The notes beneath the pieces were generated by a model. It worked only from the letters and a program-made list of their open reading frames with translations. It made no database searches and was not told the origin of the DNA. A stretch of 64,000 nt of DNA from Vogesella sp. LIG4 (GTDB lineage Bacteria > Pseudomonadota > Gammaproteobacteria > Burkholderiales > Chromobacteriaceae). Each line of letters begins with the position of its first letter. The first letter of the stretch is position 1. The stretch lies in NCBI RefSeq assembly GCF_900090205.1, contig NZ_LT607802.1, positions 2,284,554 through 2,348,553 of the forward strand, read 5' to 3'. The translations under genes and the position numbers were made by a program. Below, piece by piece: positions 28,887 through 37,150 of this stretch.

Positions 28887-28919
28887 ACAGCCGGGTTACC
28901 TGACCCGGCTGTTTTTTTT
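28887..28919 (+). terminator. Strong terminator after the winged-helix gene
   Basis: ACAGCCGGGT-TACCTG-ACCCGGCTGT, a perfect 10-bp stem followed by a run of eight T residues. Confidence 0.92.
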
Positions 28920-28955
28920 GCAGGCAGGCGGCCAGGGTTGGCCGCATGGCAGGTA

Positions 28956-30032
28956 TTACTGGATGATGCCGCCGCCCAGGCAGATGTCACCGTCGTACAG
29001 CACGGCGGACTGGCCAGGGGTAACCGCCCACTGCTTGTCGCGGAAGGTCAGCGTGGCCTTGCCCTCGACAATGGGCGACAGGCTGCAGCCGGCGTCGGCC
29101 ATGCGGTAGCGGTTCTTGGCGGCGTAGTCGCCGGCCGTCGGCGGCTGCGGCAGCGTCCACGACAGGTCGTCCATCTGCAGCGCTGGCTTGAGCAGCAGCG
29201 GGTGGTCATGGCCCTGCACCACGATCAGCTTGTTGCCCGGAATATCCTTGCCGCCAACAAACCAAGGCTCGCCGTTGCCATCCTTGCTGCCACCGATGTT
29301 CAGGCCCTTGCGCTGGCCCAGGGTGTAGTACATCAGGCCGATGTGTTCGCCCACGGTTTTGCCGTCCGGGGTGATCATCTCGCCCGGCTTGGTGGGCAGG
29401 TAGCGCTGCAGGAACTCGCGGAACGGGCGCTCGCCGATGAAGCAGATGCCGGTGGAGTCCTTCTTGGCGGCGGTGGGCAGGCCGGCTTCCTCGGCCAGGC
29501 GGCGCACCTCGCTCTTGTGGATATCGCCCAGCGGGAACAAGGATTTGGCCAGCTGGTGCTGCTGCAGGCGGTACAGGAAGTAGCTCTGGTCCTTGCCCGG
29601 GTCCACGCCCTTCATCAGGTAGTGCACGCCGTCGCGCTCCAGTTTGCGCGCGTAGTGGCCGGTGGCGATGCAGTCGGCCCCCAGTTCCATGGCGTAGTCG
29701 AGGAAGGCCTTGAACTTGATCTCGGCATTGCACAGCACGTCCGGGTTGGGGGTGCGGCCGGCCGAGTATTCCTTGAGGAAGTACGAGAACACGCGGTCCT
29801 TGTATTCCTTGGCGAAGTTGACGATCTCCATGTCGATGCCGACGATGTCGGCCACGCTCATGGCGTCCAGTGCGTCCTGCTTGATGGAGCAGTATTCGTC
29901 GTCGTTGTCGTCTTCCCAGTTCTGCATGAACACGCCGATCACCTCGTGCCCCTGCTGCTTGAGCAGCCAGGCGGTTACCGACGAATCCACACCGCCGGAC
30001 ATGCCGACGACAATACGTTTCTTACCCGTCAC
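28956..30032 (-). CDS. mnmA: tRNA-specific 2-thiouridylase MnmA
   Basis: A 358-residue enzyme that thiolates U34 of tRNA-Lys, -Glu and -Gln. P-loop [10 protein letters not shown] near the start, catalytic cysteines in [10 protein letters not shown] (Cys101) and STGICFIGE (Cys197). The GTG start at 30032 is preferred: it overlaps the stop of the upstream gene (GTGA), is preceded by GGAAGGA, and gives the usual N-terminus. It forms an operon with a Nudix hydrolase and a small exported protein; nudJ next to mnmA is known from E. coli. Confidence 0.95.
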   Translation of the reverse strand: MTGKKRIVVGMSGGVDSSVTAWLLKQQGHEVIGVFMQNWEDDNDDEYCSIKQDALDAMSVADIVGIDMEIVNFAKEYKDRVFSYFLKEYSAGRTPNPDVLCNAEIKFKAFLDYAMELGADCIATGHYARKLERDGVHYLMKGVDPGKDQSYFLYRLQQHQLAKSLFPLGDIHKSEVRRLAEEAGLPTAAKKDSTGICFIGERPFREFLQRYLPTKPGEMITPDGKTVGEHIGLMYYTLGQRKGLNIGGSKDGNGEPWFVGGKDIPGNKLIVVQGHDHPLLLKPALQMDDLSWTLPQPPTAGDYAAKNRYRMADAGCSLSPIVEGKATLTFRDKQWAVTPGQSAVLYDGDICLGGGIIQ

Positions 30033-30571
30033 GGGGAAAATCCTTCCTTCCAAAGTGCAAGAGGCACCACCAGTGGTGGTGCCCCGAAGTCTCGTGGCCA
30101 GCTATCGATGACCCAGTGCTCCGCGCTGTCGATGTTGTCCAGGCCGACGGCAAAATGCTGGTCCAGCAGCAGGGGGGCGCGGTATACGATGCCGGCAACA
30201 TGGTGGTAATGCAGCCAGTGATGTGCATCCAGCAGTTCCAGCAGCTGGTCGATATTGCGGCTGTGGTCAACGCAGTCCATGCGGCCGAGGATGCGGGCAT
30301 CCTCGTGATTGCCGGCACGGTCGGCGGCAATCGGCGTGGTCTGTGCGGCCAACTGGTAATAGGCCAGCACCACATCCTGCAGCGCGGCGCGTTCTTCGTC
30401 TGCGCTGGCGGCGTCCAACAGGCGCCGGTTCATCCAGCCCAGCGTTTCTTCGCCCACCTCGATGGTGCTGATCTGATCGCAACCGTAATGGTAACAGACG
30501 CTTAGCTCCTCCGCACACGCGGGCAGGGCGCACAGCGCCAGCCACAGCAGGCACAGCCAGCCGCGGCGCAT
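30029..30571 (-). CDS. Exported protein of unknown function between nudJ and mnmA
   Basis: A 180-residue protein with a clear signal peptide ([20 protein letters not shown]) and a mature part containing [20 protein letters not shown] and many His residues ([13 protein letters not shown]). I do not recognise a family. The start at 30571 is chosen for the signal peptide. Its stop overlaps the mnmA start, and it begins right after the Nudix stop, so it is inside the operon. An uptake-like word lies within it (30344). Confidence 0.75.
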   Translation of the reverse strand: MRRGWLCLLWLALCALPACAEELSVCYHYGCDQISTIEVGEETLGWMNRRLLDAASADEERAALQDVVLAYYQLAAQTTPIAADRAGNHEDARILGRMDCVDHSRNIDQLLELLDAHHWLHYHHVAGIVYRAPLLLDQHFAVGLDNIDSAEHWVIDSWPRDFGAPPLVVPLALWKEGFSP

Positions 30572-30573
30572 GT

Positions 30574-31026
30574 TCAGCGTGCCTGGTGGTGGATCACGGT
30601 CAGCGGCAGGCGCTGGCCAGCCAGGTAGTCGTCGATGCAGCGTCCCACCAGCGGGCTGCGCCAGATCGCCTGCTGCGCGCGGATCTCGTCCGCGCTCAGC
30701 CACAGCGCCTCGATAATGCCCTCGTCCAGTGTGGCGCTGCTGGGCTGCGCCTCGGCATCGCAGGCAAAGGCAAAGCGCAGGTAGGTCACGTCGCTGCCGT
30801 CTTCCTTGTCGGCCAGGTAGATGCCCACCAGCGCGGTGGCGGTGGCACGGTAGCCGGTTTCCTCCAGCGCCTCGCGCGCCACGGCGGCGGGCAGGGTTTC
30901 CGCGTATTCCAGGTGGCCGGCAGGCTGGTTGAGGCGCACCCCTTGCGGCGTCTGCTCGCGCACCATCAGGAAGCGTCCGTCACGCTCGATCAGCGCGGCA
31001 ACCGTGGTATTGGGTTTCCATTGCAT
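30574..31026 (-). CDS. nudJ: Nudix hydrolase, NudJ-like
   Basis: A 150-residue Nudix hydrolase with the complete Nudix box: G-x5-E-x7-REALEETG (from GHLEYAETLP to EETGY). The flanking residues (NQPAGHLE at the box, LW near the C-terminus) and the position before mnmA match E. coli NudJ, which hydrolyses thiamine and nucleoside diphosphates. Substrate remains a guess. Confidence 0.85.
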   Translation of the reverse strand: MQWKPNTTVAALIERDGRFLMVREQTPQGVRLNQPAGHLEYAETLPAAVAREALEETGYRATATALVGIYLADKEDGSDVTYLRFAFACDAEAQPSSATLDEGIIEALWLSADEIRAQQAIWRSPLVGRCIDDYLAGQRLPLTVIHHQAR

Positions 31027-31045
31027 GCTGTGCTCCGTTCATGTA

Positions 31046-31087
31046 TTGACAATCGTTCTCAGTTATCTTTATGATCGAATAACTGAG
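31046..31087 (+). promoter_or_regulatory. bfd promoter with Fur-box-like operator and inverted repeat
   Basis: TTGACA (31046-31051) and TATGAT (31070-31075) with an 18-bp spacer form a good sigma-70 promoter. TGACAATCGTTCTCA (31047-31061) matches the 7-1-7 Fur repeat TGATAATnATTATCA at 11 of 14 positions. A separate 9-bp inverted repeat (CTCAGTTAT / ATAACTGAG, 31058-31087) encloses the -10 box. Iron repression of bfd is known from other bacteria. Confidence 0.65.
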
Positions 31088-31114
31088 ATTAATTCTTGAT
31101 ACGGGTGCTGCATC

Positions 31115-31309
31115 ATGTACGTCTGCCTTTGCCACGGCATTACCGACCGCGAGATTCGCAGTGCGGTTGCCAATGGTGCCACCCGCATGAGCGATCTGGC
31201 AAAGGAACTGGGCGTGGCAAGCGAATGCGGCCGTTGCGCCTGCAGTGCCAACCAGTTGCGCAAGGAAGTGCTGCTGCAGATCAGCGAGCCGGAACTGGCT
31301 GCTGCCTGA
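31115..31309 (+). CDS. bfd: Bacterioferritin-associated ferredoxin
   Basis: A 64-residue [2Fe-2S] protein with ligands Cys4, Cys6, Cys38 and Cys41 in the Bfd order (MYVCLCHGITD; ASECGRCACS). Bfd passes electrons to bacterioferritin so that stored iron can be released. The bacterioferritin gene follows 95 bp downstream on the same strand, and a Fur-like site precedes it, fitting use under low iron. Confidence 0.95.
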   Translation: MYVCLCHGITDREIRSAVANGATRMSDLAKELGVASECGRCACSANQLRKEVLLQISEPELAAA

Positions 31310-31404
31310 CCCTTTTCCCTCCCCATCGCCGTTGCCGGCGCCTCGCTTGATATTACATTGTCGTCTGCCATACTCCAGACATTGTTCCGGGCGGGAGGGC
31401 GGCA

Positions 31405-31875
31405 ATGCAAGGCGACAAGAAAGTCATCAAGTATCTGAACCAGATACTGCGTAACGAGCTGACAGCCATCAACCAGTATTTCCTGCATGCGCGCATGTTC
31501 AAGAACTGGGGGCTGCAGGCGCTCAACGAGCACGAGTACCACGAATCCATCGACGAAATGAAGCATGCCGACCGGCTGATCGAGCGCATCCTGTTTCTGG
31601 AAGGGCTGCCCAATCTGCAGGATCTGGGCAAGCTGTACATTGGCGAACACGCCCAGGAAATGCTGGCGTGCGACCTGAAGCTGGAGATGGAGGGCGTGCC
31701 GCTGTTCCGCGAGGCGATTGCCTACTGCGAGGGCGCCAAGGACTACGTGACGCGCGACCTGTTGACCGAAATACTGGAAAGCGAAGAAGAACACATCGAC
31801 TGGCTGGAAACGCAGCTGGGCCTGATCGACAGGCTGGGGCTGCAGAACTACCTGCAAAGCATGATGGAAAGTTGA
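31405..31875 (+). CDS. bfr: Bacterioferritin
   Basis: A 156-residue haem-binding ferritin. Ferroxidase ligands Glu18, Glu51, His54, Glu94, Glu127 and His130 are all present, and Met52 (DEMKHAD) is the expected axial haem ligand. It stores iron as a 24-subunit shell. It has its own leader after bfd (95 bp), so separate regulation is possible, and it ends at a strong terminator. Confidence 0.96.
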   Translation: MQGDKKVIKYLNQILRNELTAINQYFLHARMFKNWGLQALNEHEYHESIDEMKHADRLIERILFLEGLPNLQDLGKLYIGEHAQEMLACDLKLEMEGVPLFREAIAYCEGAKDYVTRDLLTEILESEEEHIDWLETQLGLIDRLGLQNYLQSMMES

Positions 31876-31900
31876 GCCGTTTCCGGCAGCTGGCAAACAA

Positions 31901-31926
31901 AAACCCCCGCATTGCGGGGGTTTTGT
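31901..31926. terminator. Bidirectional terminator between bfr and the YdgA-like gene
   Basis: AAACCCCCGC-ATT-GCGGGGGTTT followed by TGTTTT and preceded by AACAAA. It lies between two convergent genes and can serve both. Confidence 0.9.
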
Positions 31927-31940
31927 TTTATCGGGCGGGG

Positions 31941-33557
31941 TTATTTGGCGGCGGAGGCGGCGGCATCCGGTGCCGGCTCGTCGCTTTCCTGCCACGGCAG
32001 GTTCACCTTCTGCTGATTCACCCGCAGCTCGCCGGAGGCGAAGTGCAGCGAGGTGGCCAGCTGGCCGCCGTTGCGCTTGATCAGATGCTGCTGCTCCCAT
32101 TCGCCCAGCTGTGCGGCCAACAGGCTCTTGGCCAGGCTTTCCACCTCGGCCATGTTCGGCTGCTCCTCGGCGCTGGCATCCACGGTGAACAGGTTGCGCG
32201 CCTGTGCCACCACCAGGTTCTGCAGCGTCTGCTCCGGCAGCTCGATGCTGGCCTGGGCGTTGAAACGCTTCAGGAAGGAGATCGGGTCCTTCATGTCCGC
32301 ATCCTGCAGGCCGGCCAGCGCCAGGCTGCCGTTGGCCTTCACTTCGCCGTTGGGCATGCGCAGGTAGAAGGTGTTCAGCAGCAGCTTGGGATCGTTCTTC
32401 AGCAGCGGCAGACCTTGCTGCATGATGGTGTCGATATAGCGCTTGCGCAGCAGGGAAGGGTCCTTGCCTTCAAACGGCAGCTTGGACAGCGCCGCGTCCA
32501 GCTTCACCAGCGTCGGGCCGTGCAGATGGTTGGCCGATACGTCCAGCTTCAGCGGGCCGTACACGCTGTCGTTGTAGGCGAAGCGGTCGAAGTCCAGCTT
32601 GCCGCGGGTGTTCACGTACTCGTCCTGCTCGCTGGTCACGATCTGGTAGGCCAGCTTGGACAGCTCCACCCGCGACGGGCGGAATTCGCCGGACGGGTTG
32701 ATGAACTCACCCACGCGCACGCGGCTTACCAGGTAGATCAGCTCGTTCAGCTTGATGCTGTACGGAATCGCCTCGTTCCAGTTGAGCTTGATGTCGTCAA
32801 CCGACAGCGCACTGGTGCCCAGCTTCACGCCGGTGGCGCCGGGGCGGATCTCCGACTGGTACTTGATGCCATCGAAGGCGAAGCGGCCCTTGGGGCCGGC
32901 CTGCAGCACGAAGCCCGGGGTGGTGGATTCCACGTTGTATTCGCGGTAGCCGCTGCGGTAGTCCACTTTCAGGTTGAAGCCCTGCCAGTTCATCTTCACC
33001 CCGGCCAGGGTTTCCTCGTAGTCGAACTTGGGCACGGTGACGGTAAGCTCGCCGCCGCCGGTCAGGCCCAGGCGGTTGATCACGGTGATCGGCTCGGCAT
33101 CGCCGAAGAAGCGCTGCAGCGTCTTGCGGGTGCCCTCGCTCATGTCGAACTCGGTACGCACGATGGCGCGTGCCGGGCGCAGGTCGAAGTCGAACAGGCC
33201 GGGCAGCAGGCCGTGCTTCACCTTGTGGTGGTAGCGCAGGGTGCCGGAGAACAGCGGGCGCAGGTTTTCCGGCAGCAGGGCCAGATAGGGGCCGACCAGC
33301 TGCTTGTTCAGTTCCAGCTCGGTGGTTTCCTCGGAGCTGAACCAGCCGCGCTGGTAGCTGTGGGACTTGATGGTGAACACCGGGGACTGCGCGATCATGC
33401 GGTGCTGCTCGGCCAGGGTTTCCTCGGCCTTGATGCCGGCCCAGTAGGCAAAGCCGCTGTACAGTGCAAATGTGGCAACAAGGGCGCCACCACCCAGAAT
33501 GAGACGATGCTTGGAGACGTTCACGGTCCGGCCTGGAGAAACGTAATGAAGCCGCAT
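31941..33557 (-). CDS. YdgA/DUF945 family protein
   Basis: A 538-residue protein with one N-terminal membrane helix (LILGGGALVATFALYSGFAY), then a long periplasmic, beta-rich part typical of DUF945 (E. coli YdgA/YihF), including SHSYQRGWFSS and LTGGGELTVTVPKFDY. Start 33557 has AGGTAGGG upstream; a GTG 11 codons later is an alternative. The biochemical role of the family is not established. It is convergent with bfr. Confidence 0.85.
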   Translation of the reverse strand: MRLHYVSPGRTVNVSKHRLILGGGALVATFALYSGFAYWAGIKAEETLAEQHRMIAQSPVFTIKSHSYQRGWFSSEETTELELNKQLVGPYLALLPENLRPLFSGTLRYHHKVKHGLLPGLFDFDLRPARAIVRTEFDMSEGTRKTLQRFFGDAEPITVINRLGLTGGGELTVTVPKFDYEETLAGVKMNWQGFNLKVDYRSGYREYNVESTTPGFVLQAGPKGRFAFDGIKYQSEIRPGATGVKLGTSALSVDDIKLNWNEAIPYSIKLNELIYLVSRVRVGEFINPSGEFRPSRVELSKLAYQIVTSEQDEYVNTRGKLDFDRFAYNDSVYGPLKLDVSANHLHGPTLVKLDAALSKLPFEGKDPSLLRKRYIDTIMQQGLPLLKNDPKLLLNTFYLRMPNGEVKANGSLALAGLQDADMKDPISFLKRFNAQASIELPEQTLQNLVVAQARNLFTVDASAEEQPNMAEVESLAKSLLAAQLGEWEQQHLIKRNGGQLATSLHFASGELRVNQQKVNLPWQESDEPAPDAAASAAK

Positions 33558-33694
33558 CTTACCCTACCTCGGCCGGCTTATGAACTTATGCCGGGCCGCA
33601 ATGGTCGCAAGTGACTGAAATCGGGTTGGTTTTTGCCTGATTAATAAGTGTAAAATGTCCAGTCGTCTGTAAACCTCGAGGTTTGACTATCAAC

Positions 33695-34876
33695 ATGGAA
33701 TGGCTTAATGGTCTGATCGACCTGCCGTGGTGGGGCTACATCGTGGTTGCACTGGTGCTGACCCACATCACCATTGCTTCCGTCACCATCTTCCTGCATC
33801 GCCACCAGGCGCACCGCGCGCTGGATCTGCACCCGATTCCCAGCCACTTCTTCCGTTTCTGGCTGTGGCTGACTACCGGCATGGTTACCAAGCAGTGGGC
33901 ATCCATCCACCGCAAGCACCATGCGCGCTGCGAAACCGAAGACGATCCGCACAGCCCGCAAGTGCTGGGCATCAAGAAGGTATTGTGGGAAGGCGCCGAG
34001 CTGTACCGTGCCGCCTGCAAGGATCAGTCCATCATGGACAAGTTCGGCCACGGTACCCCGGATGACTGGCTGGAGCGCAATATCTACACCCCGCGCAGCA
34101 GCAAGGGCATCCTGCTGATGCTGGCCATCGACGTGCTGCTGTTCGGCGCCGCCGGCCTCTCCGTATGGGCCGTGCAGATGATGTGGATTCCGTTCTTCGC
34201 CGCCGGCGTGATCAACGGTATCGGCCACTTCTGGGGCTACCGCAACTTCGAGAACGAAGATGCTGCCACCAACGTGTTCCCGTGGGGCATCCTGGTGGGC
34301 GGCGAAGAGCTGCACAACAACCATCACACCTTCGGTACCTCGGCCAAGCTGTCCTACAAGTGGTACGAGTTTGACATCGGCTGGATGTATATCCGCATGC
34401 TGGAAATCCTGGGCCTGGCCAAGGTGCGCAAGGTAGCGCCCAAGCTGGTGCAGGGCGTATCGCGCGGTCAGCTGGACCTGGAGCATCTGCAGGCCATCAT
34501 CGCCAACCGTTACGCGGTGGCATCGCGCTATGCCCGCGAGCTGAAGGCGGTGTGCCGCGAGGAAGCCGCCAAGCTGCAGCTGCCGGAGCTGGGTAACGCC
34601 AACCTGGCCGGCAAGATGAAGATATGGCTGAAGCAGGACGCCAAGGACACCCCGGCCGGCGAGCGCGAACAACTGGCCGCCGTGCTGGCCAGCAGCCAGG
34701 TGCTGAACACTATCTACACCATGCGCCAGGAACTGACCCGGCTGTGGGAGCGCTCCTCGCGCACCCGCGACGAGTTGCTGGCCGATCTGCAGGACTGGTG
34801 CAACCGCGCCGAGGCCAGCGGCATCGAGGCGCTGCAGCGTTTTGCGCAGCACCTGCGCACGGTGGCCACTGCCTGA
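33695..34876 (+). CDS. Membrane fatty-acid (acyl-CoA/acyl-lipid) desaturase
   Basis: A 393-residue di-iron desaturase. The three histidine boxes are present: HRHQAH, HRKHH and HNNHH, with hydrophobic helices between them (ALVLTHITIASVTIFL; GILLMLAIDVLLFGAAGL). It would introduce a double bond into acyl chains (Delta-9 type likely). After the last box there are about 150 mostly helical residues (from LDLEHLQAIIANRYAV) that are longer than in the minimal fold. ATG 33695 is chosen over an upstream TTG because of GAGG spacing. A strong hairpin follows. Confidence 0.88.
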   Translation: MEWLNGLIDLPWWGYIVVALVLTHITIASVTIFLHRHQAHRALDLHPIPSHFFRFWLWLTTGMVTKQWASIHRKHHARCETEDDPHSPQVLGIKKVLWEGAELYRAACKDQSIMDKFGHGTPDDWLERNIYTPRSSKGILLMLAIDVLLFGAAGLSVWAVQMMWIPFFAAGVINGIGHFWGYRNFENEDAATNVFPWGILVGGEELHNNHHTFGTSAKLSYKWYEFDIGWMYIRMLEILGLAKVRKVAPKLVQGVSRGQLDLEHLQAIIANRYAVASRYARELKAVCREEAAKLQLPELGNANLAGKMKIWLKQDAKDTPAGEREQLAAVLASSQVLNTIYTMRQELTRLWERSSRTRDELLADLQDWCNRAEASGIEALQRFAQHLRTVATA

Positions 34877-34913
34877 GCGTTAAGCCACGGCCAGCGCCTG
34901 CTGCCGGCGTTAT

Positions 34914-34952
34914 CAACAAAGCCCTCCCGTACCCCGGCAGGGCTTTGTTGTA
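34914..34952 (+). terminator. Terminator after the desaturase gene
   Basis: CAACAAAGCCCT and AGGGCTTTGTTG pair perfectly over 12 bp around a 13-nt loop, followed by TAT. Confidence 0.75.
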
Positions 34953-35034
34953 TCCGCACCTGAGCTTTGTGCCGGCTTGATGCCGGCGTCGTGGTTTGAC
35001 GTACAATGCGGCCAACCAACAAGGAGGAAACACC

Positions 35035-35379
35035 ATGAGCATCCACCGTCATCTTCCGGGCAAACGCATGTCCGAAGCCGTTATCGTCAATGGCCTGATC
35101 TACACCGTGCAGGTGCCGGAAAGCGGCCAGGGCGACGCACGCGCGCAAACCGCCGAGGCGCTGTCGCTGGTGGACAAGGTGCTGGCCGAACTGGGCAGCG
35201 ACAAGAGCCGCATCGTCGAAGCCACCATCTTCATGCCGGACCTGAACGAGTTCGACCAGATGAACGAGGCGTGGGATGCCTGGGTGGCGGAAGGCCACGC
35301 GCCGGTGCGCTGCACCGTGGGTGCCAAGCTGGCGCACCCGGACTGGAAAGTGGAAATCCGCATCGTCGCCGCAGTCTGA
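35035..35379 (+). CDS. RidA/YjgF family protein
   Basis: A 114-residue RidA-superfamily protein (MSIHRHLPGKRMSEAVIVNG; RIVEATIFMPDLNEFDQMNE; APVRCTVGAKL). The Arg in APVRCT corresponds to the conserved catalytic Arg of imine deaminases. It resembles the YoaB-like subgroup, so the exact substrate is unclear. AAGGAGG sits ideally before the ATG. An uptake-like word overlaps its leader (35007). Confidence 0.88.
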   Translation: MSIHRHLPGKRMSEAVIVNGLIYTVQVPESGQGDARAQTAEALSLVDKVLAELGSDKSRIVEATIFMPDLNEFDQMNEAWDAWVAEGHAPVRCTVGAKLAHPDWKVEIRIVAAV

Positions 35380-35397
35380 ACTGCGCAGGCAATAAAA

Positions 35398-35420
35398 AAC
35401 CGGGCATCTGCCCGGTTTTG
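35398..35420 (+). terminator. Terminator after the RidA-like gene
   Basis: AACCGGGCA-TC-TGCCCGGTT followed by TTGTTTTT. Confidence 0.88.
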
Positions 35421-35423
35421 TTT

Positions 35424-35445
35424 TTGCGGCCAACGTTGGCCGCAA
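35424..35445. repeat. 22-bp palindromic pair of uptake-like words
   Basis: TTGCGGCCAAC then GTTGGCCGCAA, immediately after the T-run of the RidA terminator. Identical to the 22-bp palindrome at 7326-7347. Confidence 0.85.
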
Positions 35446-35493
35446 GCTGCCCAGAATATATCCACGACCTCGCGAGCTAGGGCGAGACAAGGC

Positions 35494-35552
35494 AAAAACG
35501 GCTGAGGAAGCGGAGTTTACAAGTAGTAAATGAGCATTCCGAAGACGTTTTT
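35494..35552. repeat. Imperfect stem-loop downstream of emrB
   Basis: AAAAACG and CGTTTTT close an imperfect stem whose centre is GTTTAC-AAGTA-GTAAAT. It lies ~40 bp past the emrB stop on the minus strand. Only one copy is in the window. It may be a terminator or a dispersed intergenic element. Confidence 0.45.
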
Positions 35553-35593
35553 AACGCCGTATCGCCGACGCGCAGCAGATCGTGTGCAGACCC

Positions 35594-37138
35594 TTAGTGG
35601 CCTGCGTCGATAATGGGCGCCGCCCCCGGCACCGCCTTGGGCGGCCGCGAGAACCAGATCAGCCCGGTAATGCCCAGGAACAGGATGGCGCACAGCCAGA
35701 AGATCTCGTTGGCGCCCATGAACATGCCCTGGCGGGTGACGTCGCGCGCCAGCATGGCTGCCGCCTGCTCCTGGCCCATGCCCAGCTGCTGCATATTGCC
35801 CAGCGCCTGGCGGGTGCCCTCGTCGAACTGGCTGAGCCGGTCGGTGAGCTGCACGTGGTGCACTGCCTCGCGGTGCTCCCACTGCCAGGTGAACAGCGAG
35901 GCGCCGATGGAGCCGGCCAGCGTACGCAGGAAGTTGGACAGGCTGGAGGCACTGGCCAGCTGCTGCGGCTTCATGTTCGACAGCGTGATGGTGGTCAGCG
36001 GCATGAAGAAGCCGGCCAGCGCGATACCCTGCACGAACTGCGGCAAGGCCAGGTTGACGAAGGCCATGTCCGGGTTGAAGGTCACGTAGCGCCACCAGAA
36101 GCAGAAGGCGAACATCAGCATGCTGATGGTAACGATCACCCGCATGTCCAGCCGGTGCGCGTTCTTGCCGATCACCGGCGACAGCAGCACCGGCAGGATG
36201 CCGATGGGCGCGGTGGCGAGACCGGCCTCGGTGGCGGTGTAGCCCAGCTGGGTCTGCATCAGCAGCGGCATCAGCACGATGGCGCCGAAGTACAGCATGA
36301 AGCCGATGCTGACCGAGACCACGCCCACGCTGAAGTTGCGGTCGCGGAACAGCGACAGGTCGATGATGGGGTGACGGTCGGTCAGCTCCCACACCACCAG
36401 GTAGGACAGGCTCAGCAGCGAGGTCACGCCGTAGATCACGATCTCGGTGGAGTGGAACCAGTCCAGCTCCTTGCCGCGGTCCAGCATCATCTGCAGGCAG
36501 CCCACGCCCAGCACCAGCAGTACCAGGCCCAGCTTGTCGATGGGTAGCTGCACGGTGGGGGTTTCGCGGTGGCGCAGCTCGCGCCAGGTCAGCAGGATGG
36601 CGACGATGCCCACCGGCACGTTGATGAAGAAGATCCAGCTCCAGTGCCAGTTGTCCGACAGCCAGCCGCCAAGAATGGGGCCGAAGATCGGCGCCACGAT
36701 GATGGTCATGGTCCATAGTGCCATGGCGATGGCGCGCTTGGCCGGCGGGTAGCTCTGCAACAGCAGGCTCTGCGACAGAGGAATCATCGGCCCGGCCAGC
36801 GCGCCTTGCAGCACGCGGAACAGGATCAGCGTTTCCAGGCTGGGCGCGATGCCGCACAGCAGCGAGGTGAGCACGAAGCCCAGGGTGGCGATCAGGAACA
36901 GTCGCACCTCGCCCAGGCGCTTGGCCAGCCAGCCGGTGATGGGCACCGCGATGGCATTGGCCACGCCGAAGGAGGTGATTACCCAGGTGCCCTGGCTGGT
37001 GGAGGCGCCCAGGTCACCGGAGATGGTGGGAATCGCCACGTTGGCGATGGTGGTGTCCAGCACCTGCATGAAGGTGGCCAGCGACAGCGCCAGCGTCACC
37101 AGCGTGCGAGAGCGGCCTTCCAGCGGAGGATGCGCCAT
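35594..37138 (-). CDS. emrB: DHA2-family drug efflux permease EmrB
   Basis: A 514-residue inner-membrane transporter with about 14 helices. The N-terminal segment LATFMQVLDTTIANVAIPTI and QGTWVITSFGVANAI match EmrB-type permeases; motif C-like GPILGGWLSDNWHWSWIFFIN is also present. It works with the membrane-fusion protein encoded just upstream (12-bp gap) and an outer-membrane channel to expel hydrophobic toxic compounds by proton antiport. Confidence 0.94.
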   Translation of the reverse strand: MAHPPLEGRSRTLVTLALSLATFMQVLDTTIANVAIPTISGDLGASTSQGTWVITSFGVANAIAVPITGWLAKRLGEVRLFLIATLGFVLTSLLCGIAPSLETLILFRVLQGALAGPMIPLSQSLLLQSYPPAKRAIAMALWTMTIIVAPIFGPILGGWLSDNWHWSWIFFINVPVGIVAILLTWRELRHRETPTVQLPIDKLGLVLLVLGVGCLQMMLDRGKELDWFHSTEIVIYGVTSLLSLSYLVVWELTDRHPIIDLSLFRDRNFSVGVVSVSIGFMLYFGAIVLMPLLMQTQLGYTATEAGLATAPIGILPVLLSPVIGKNAHRLDMRVIVTISMLMFAFCFWWRYVTFNPDMAFVNLALPQFVQGIALAGFFMPLTTITLSNMKPQQLASASSLSNFLRTLAGSIGASLFTWQWEHREAVHHVQLTDRLSQFDEGTRQALGNMQQLGMGQEQAAAMLARDVTRQGMFMGANEIFWLCAILFLGITGLIWFSRPPKAVPGAAPIIDAGH

Positions 37139-37150
37139 GCTGCAGCTCCC

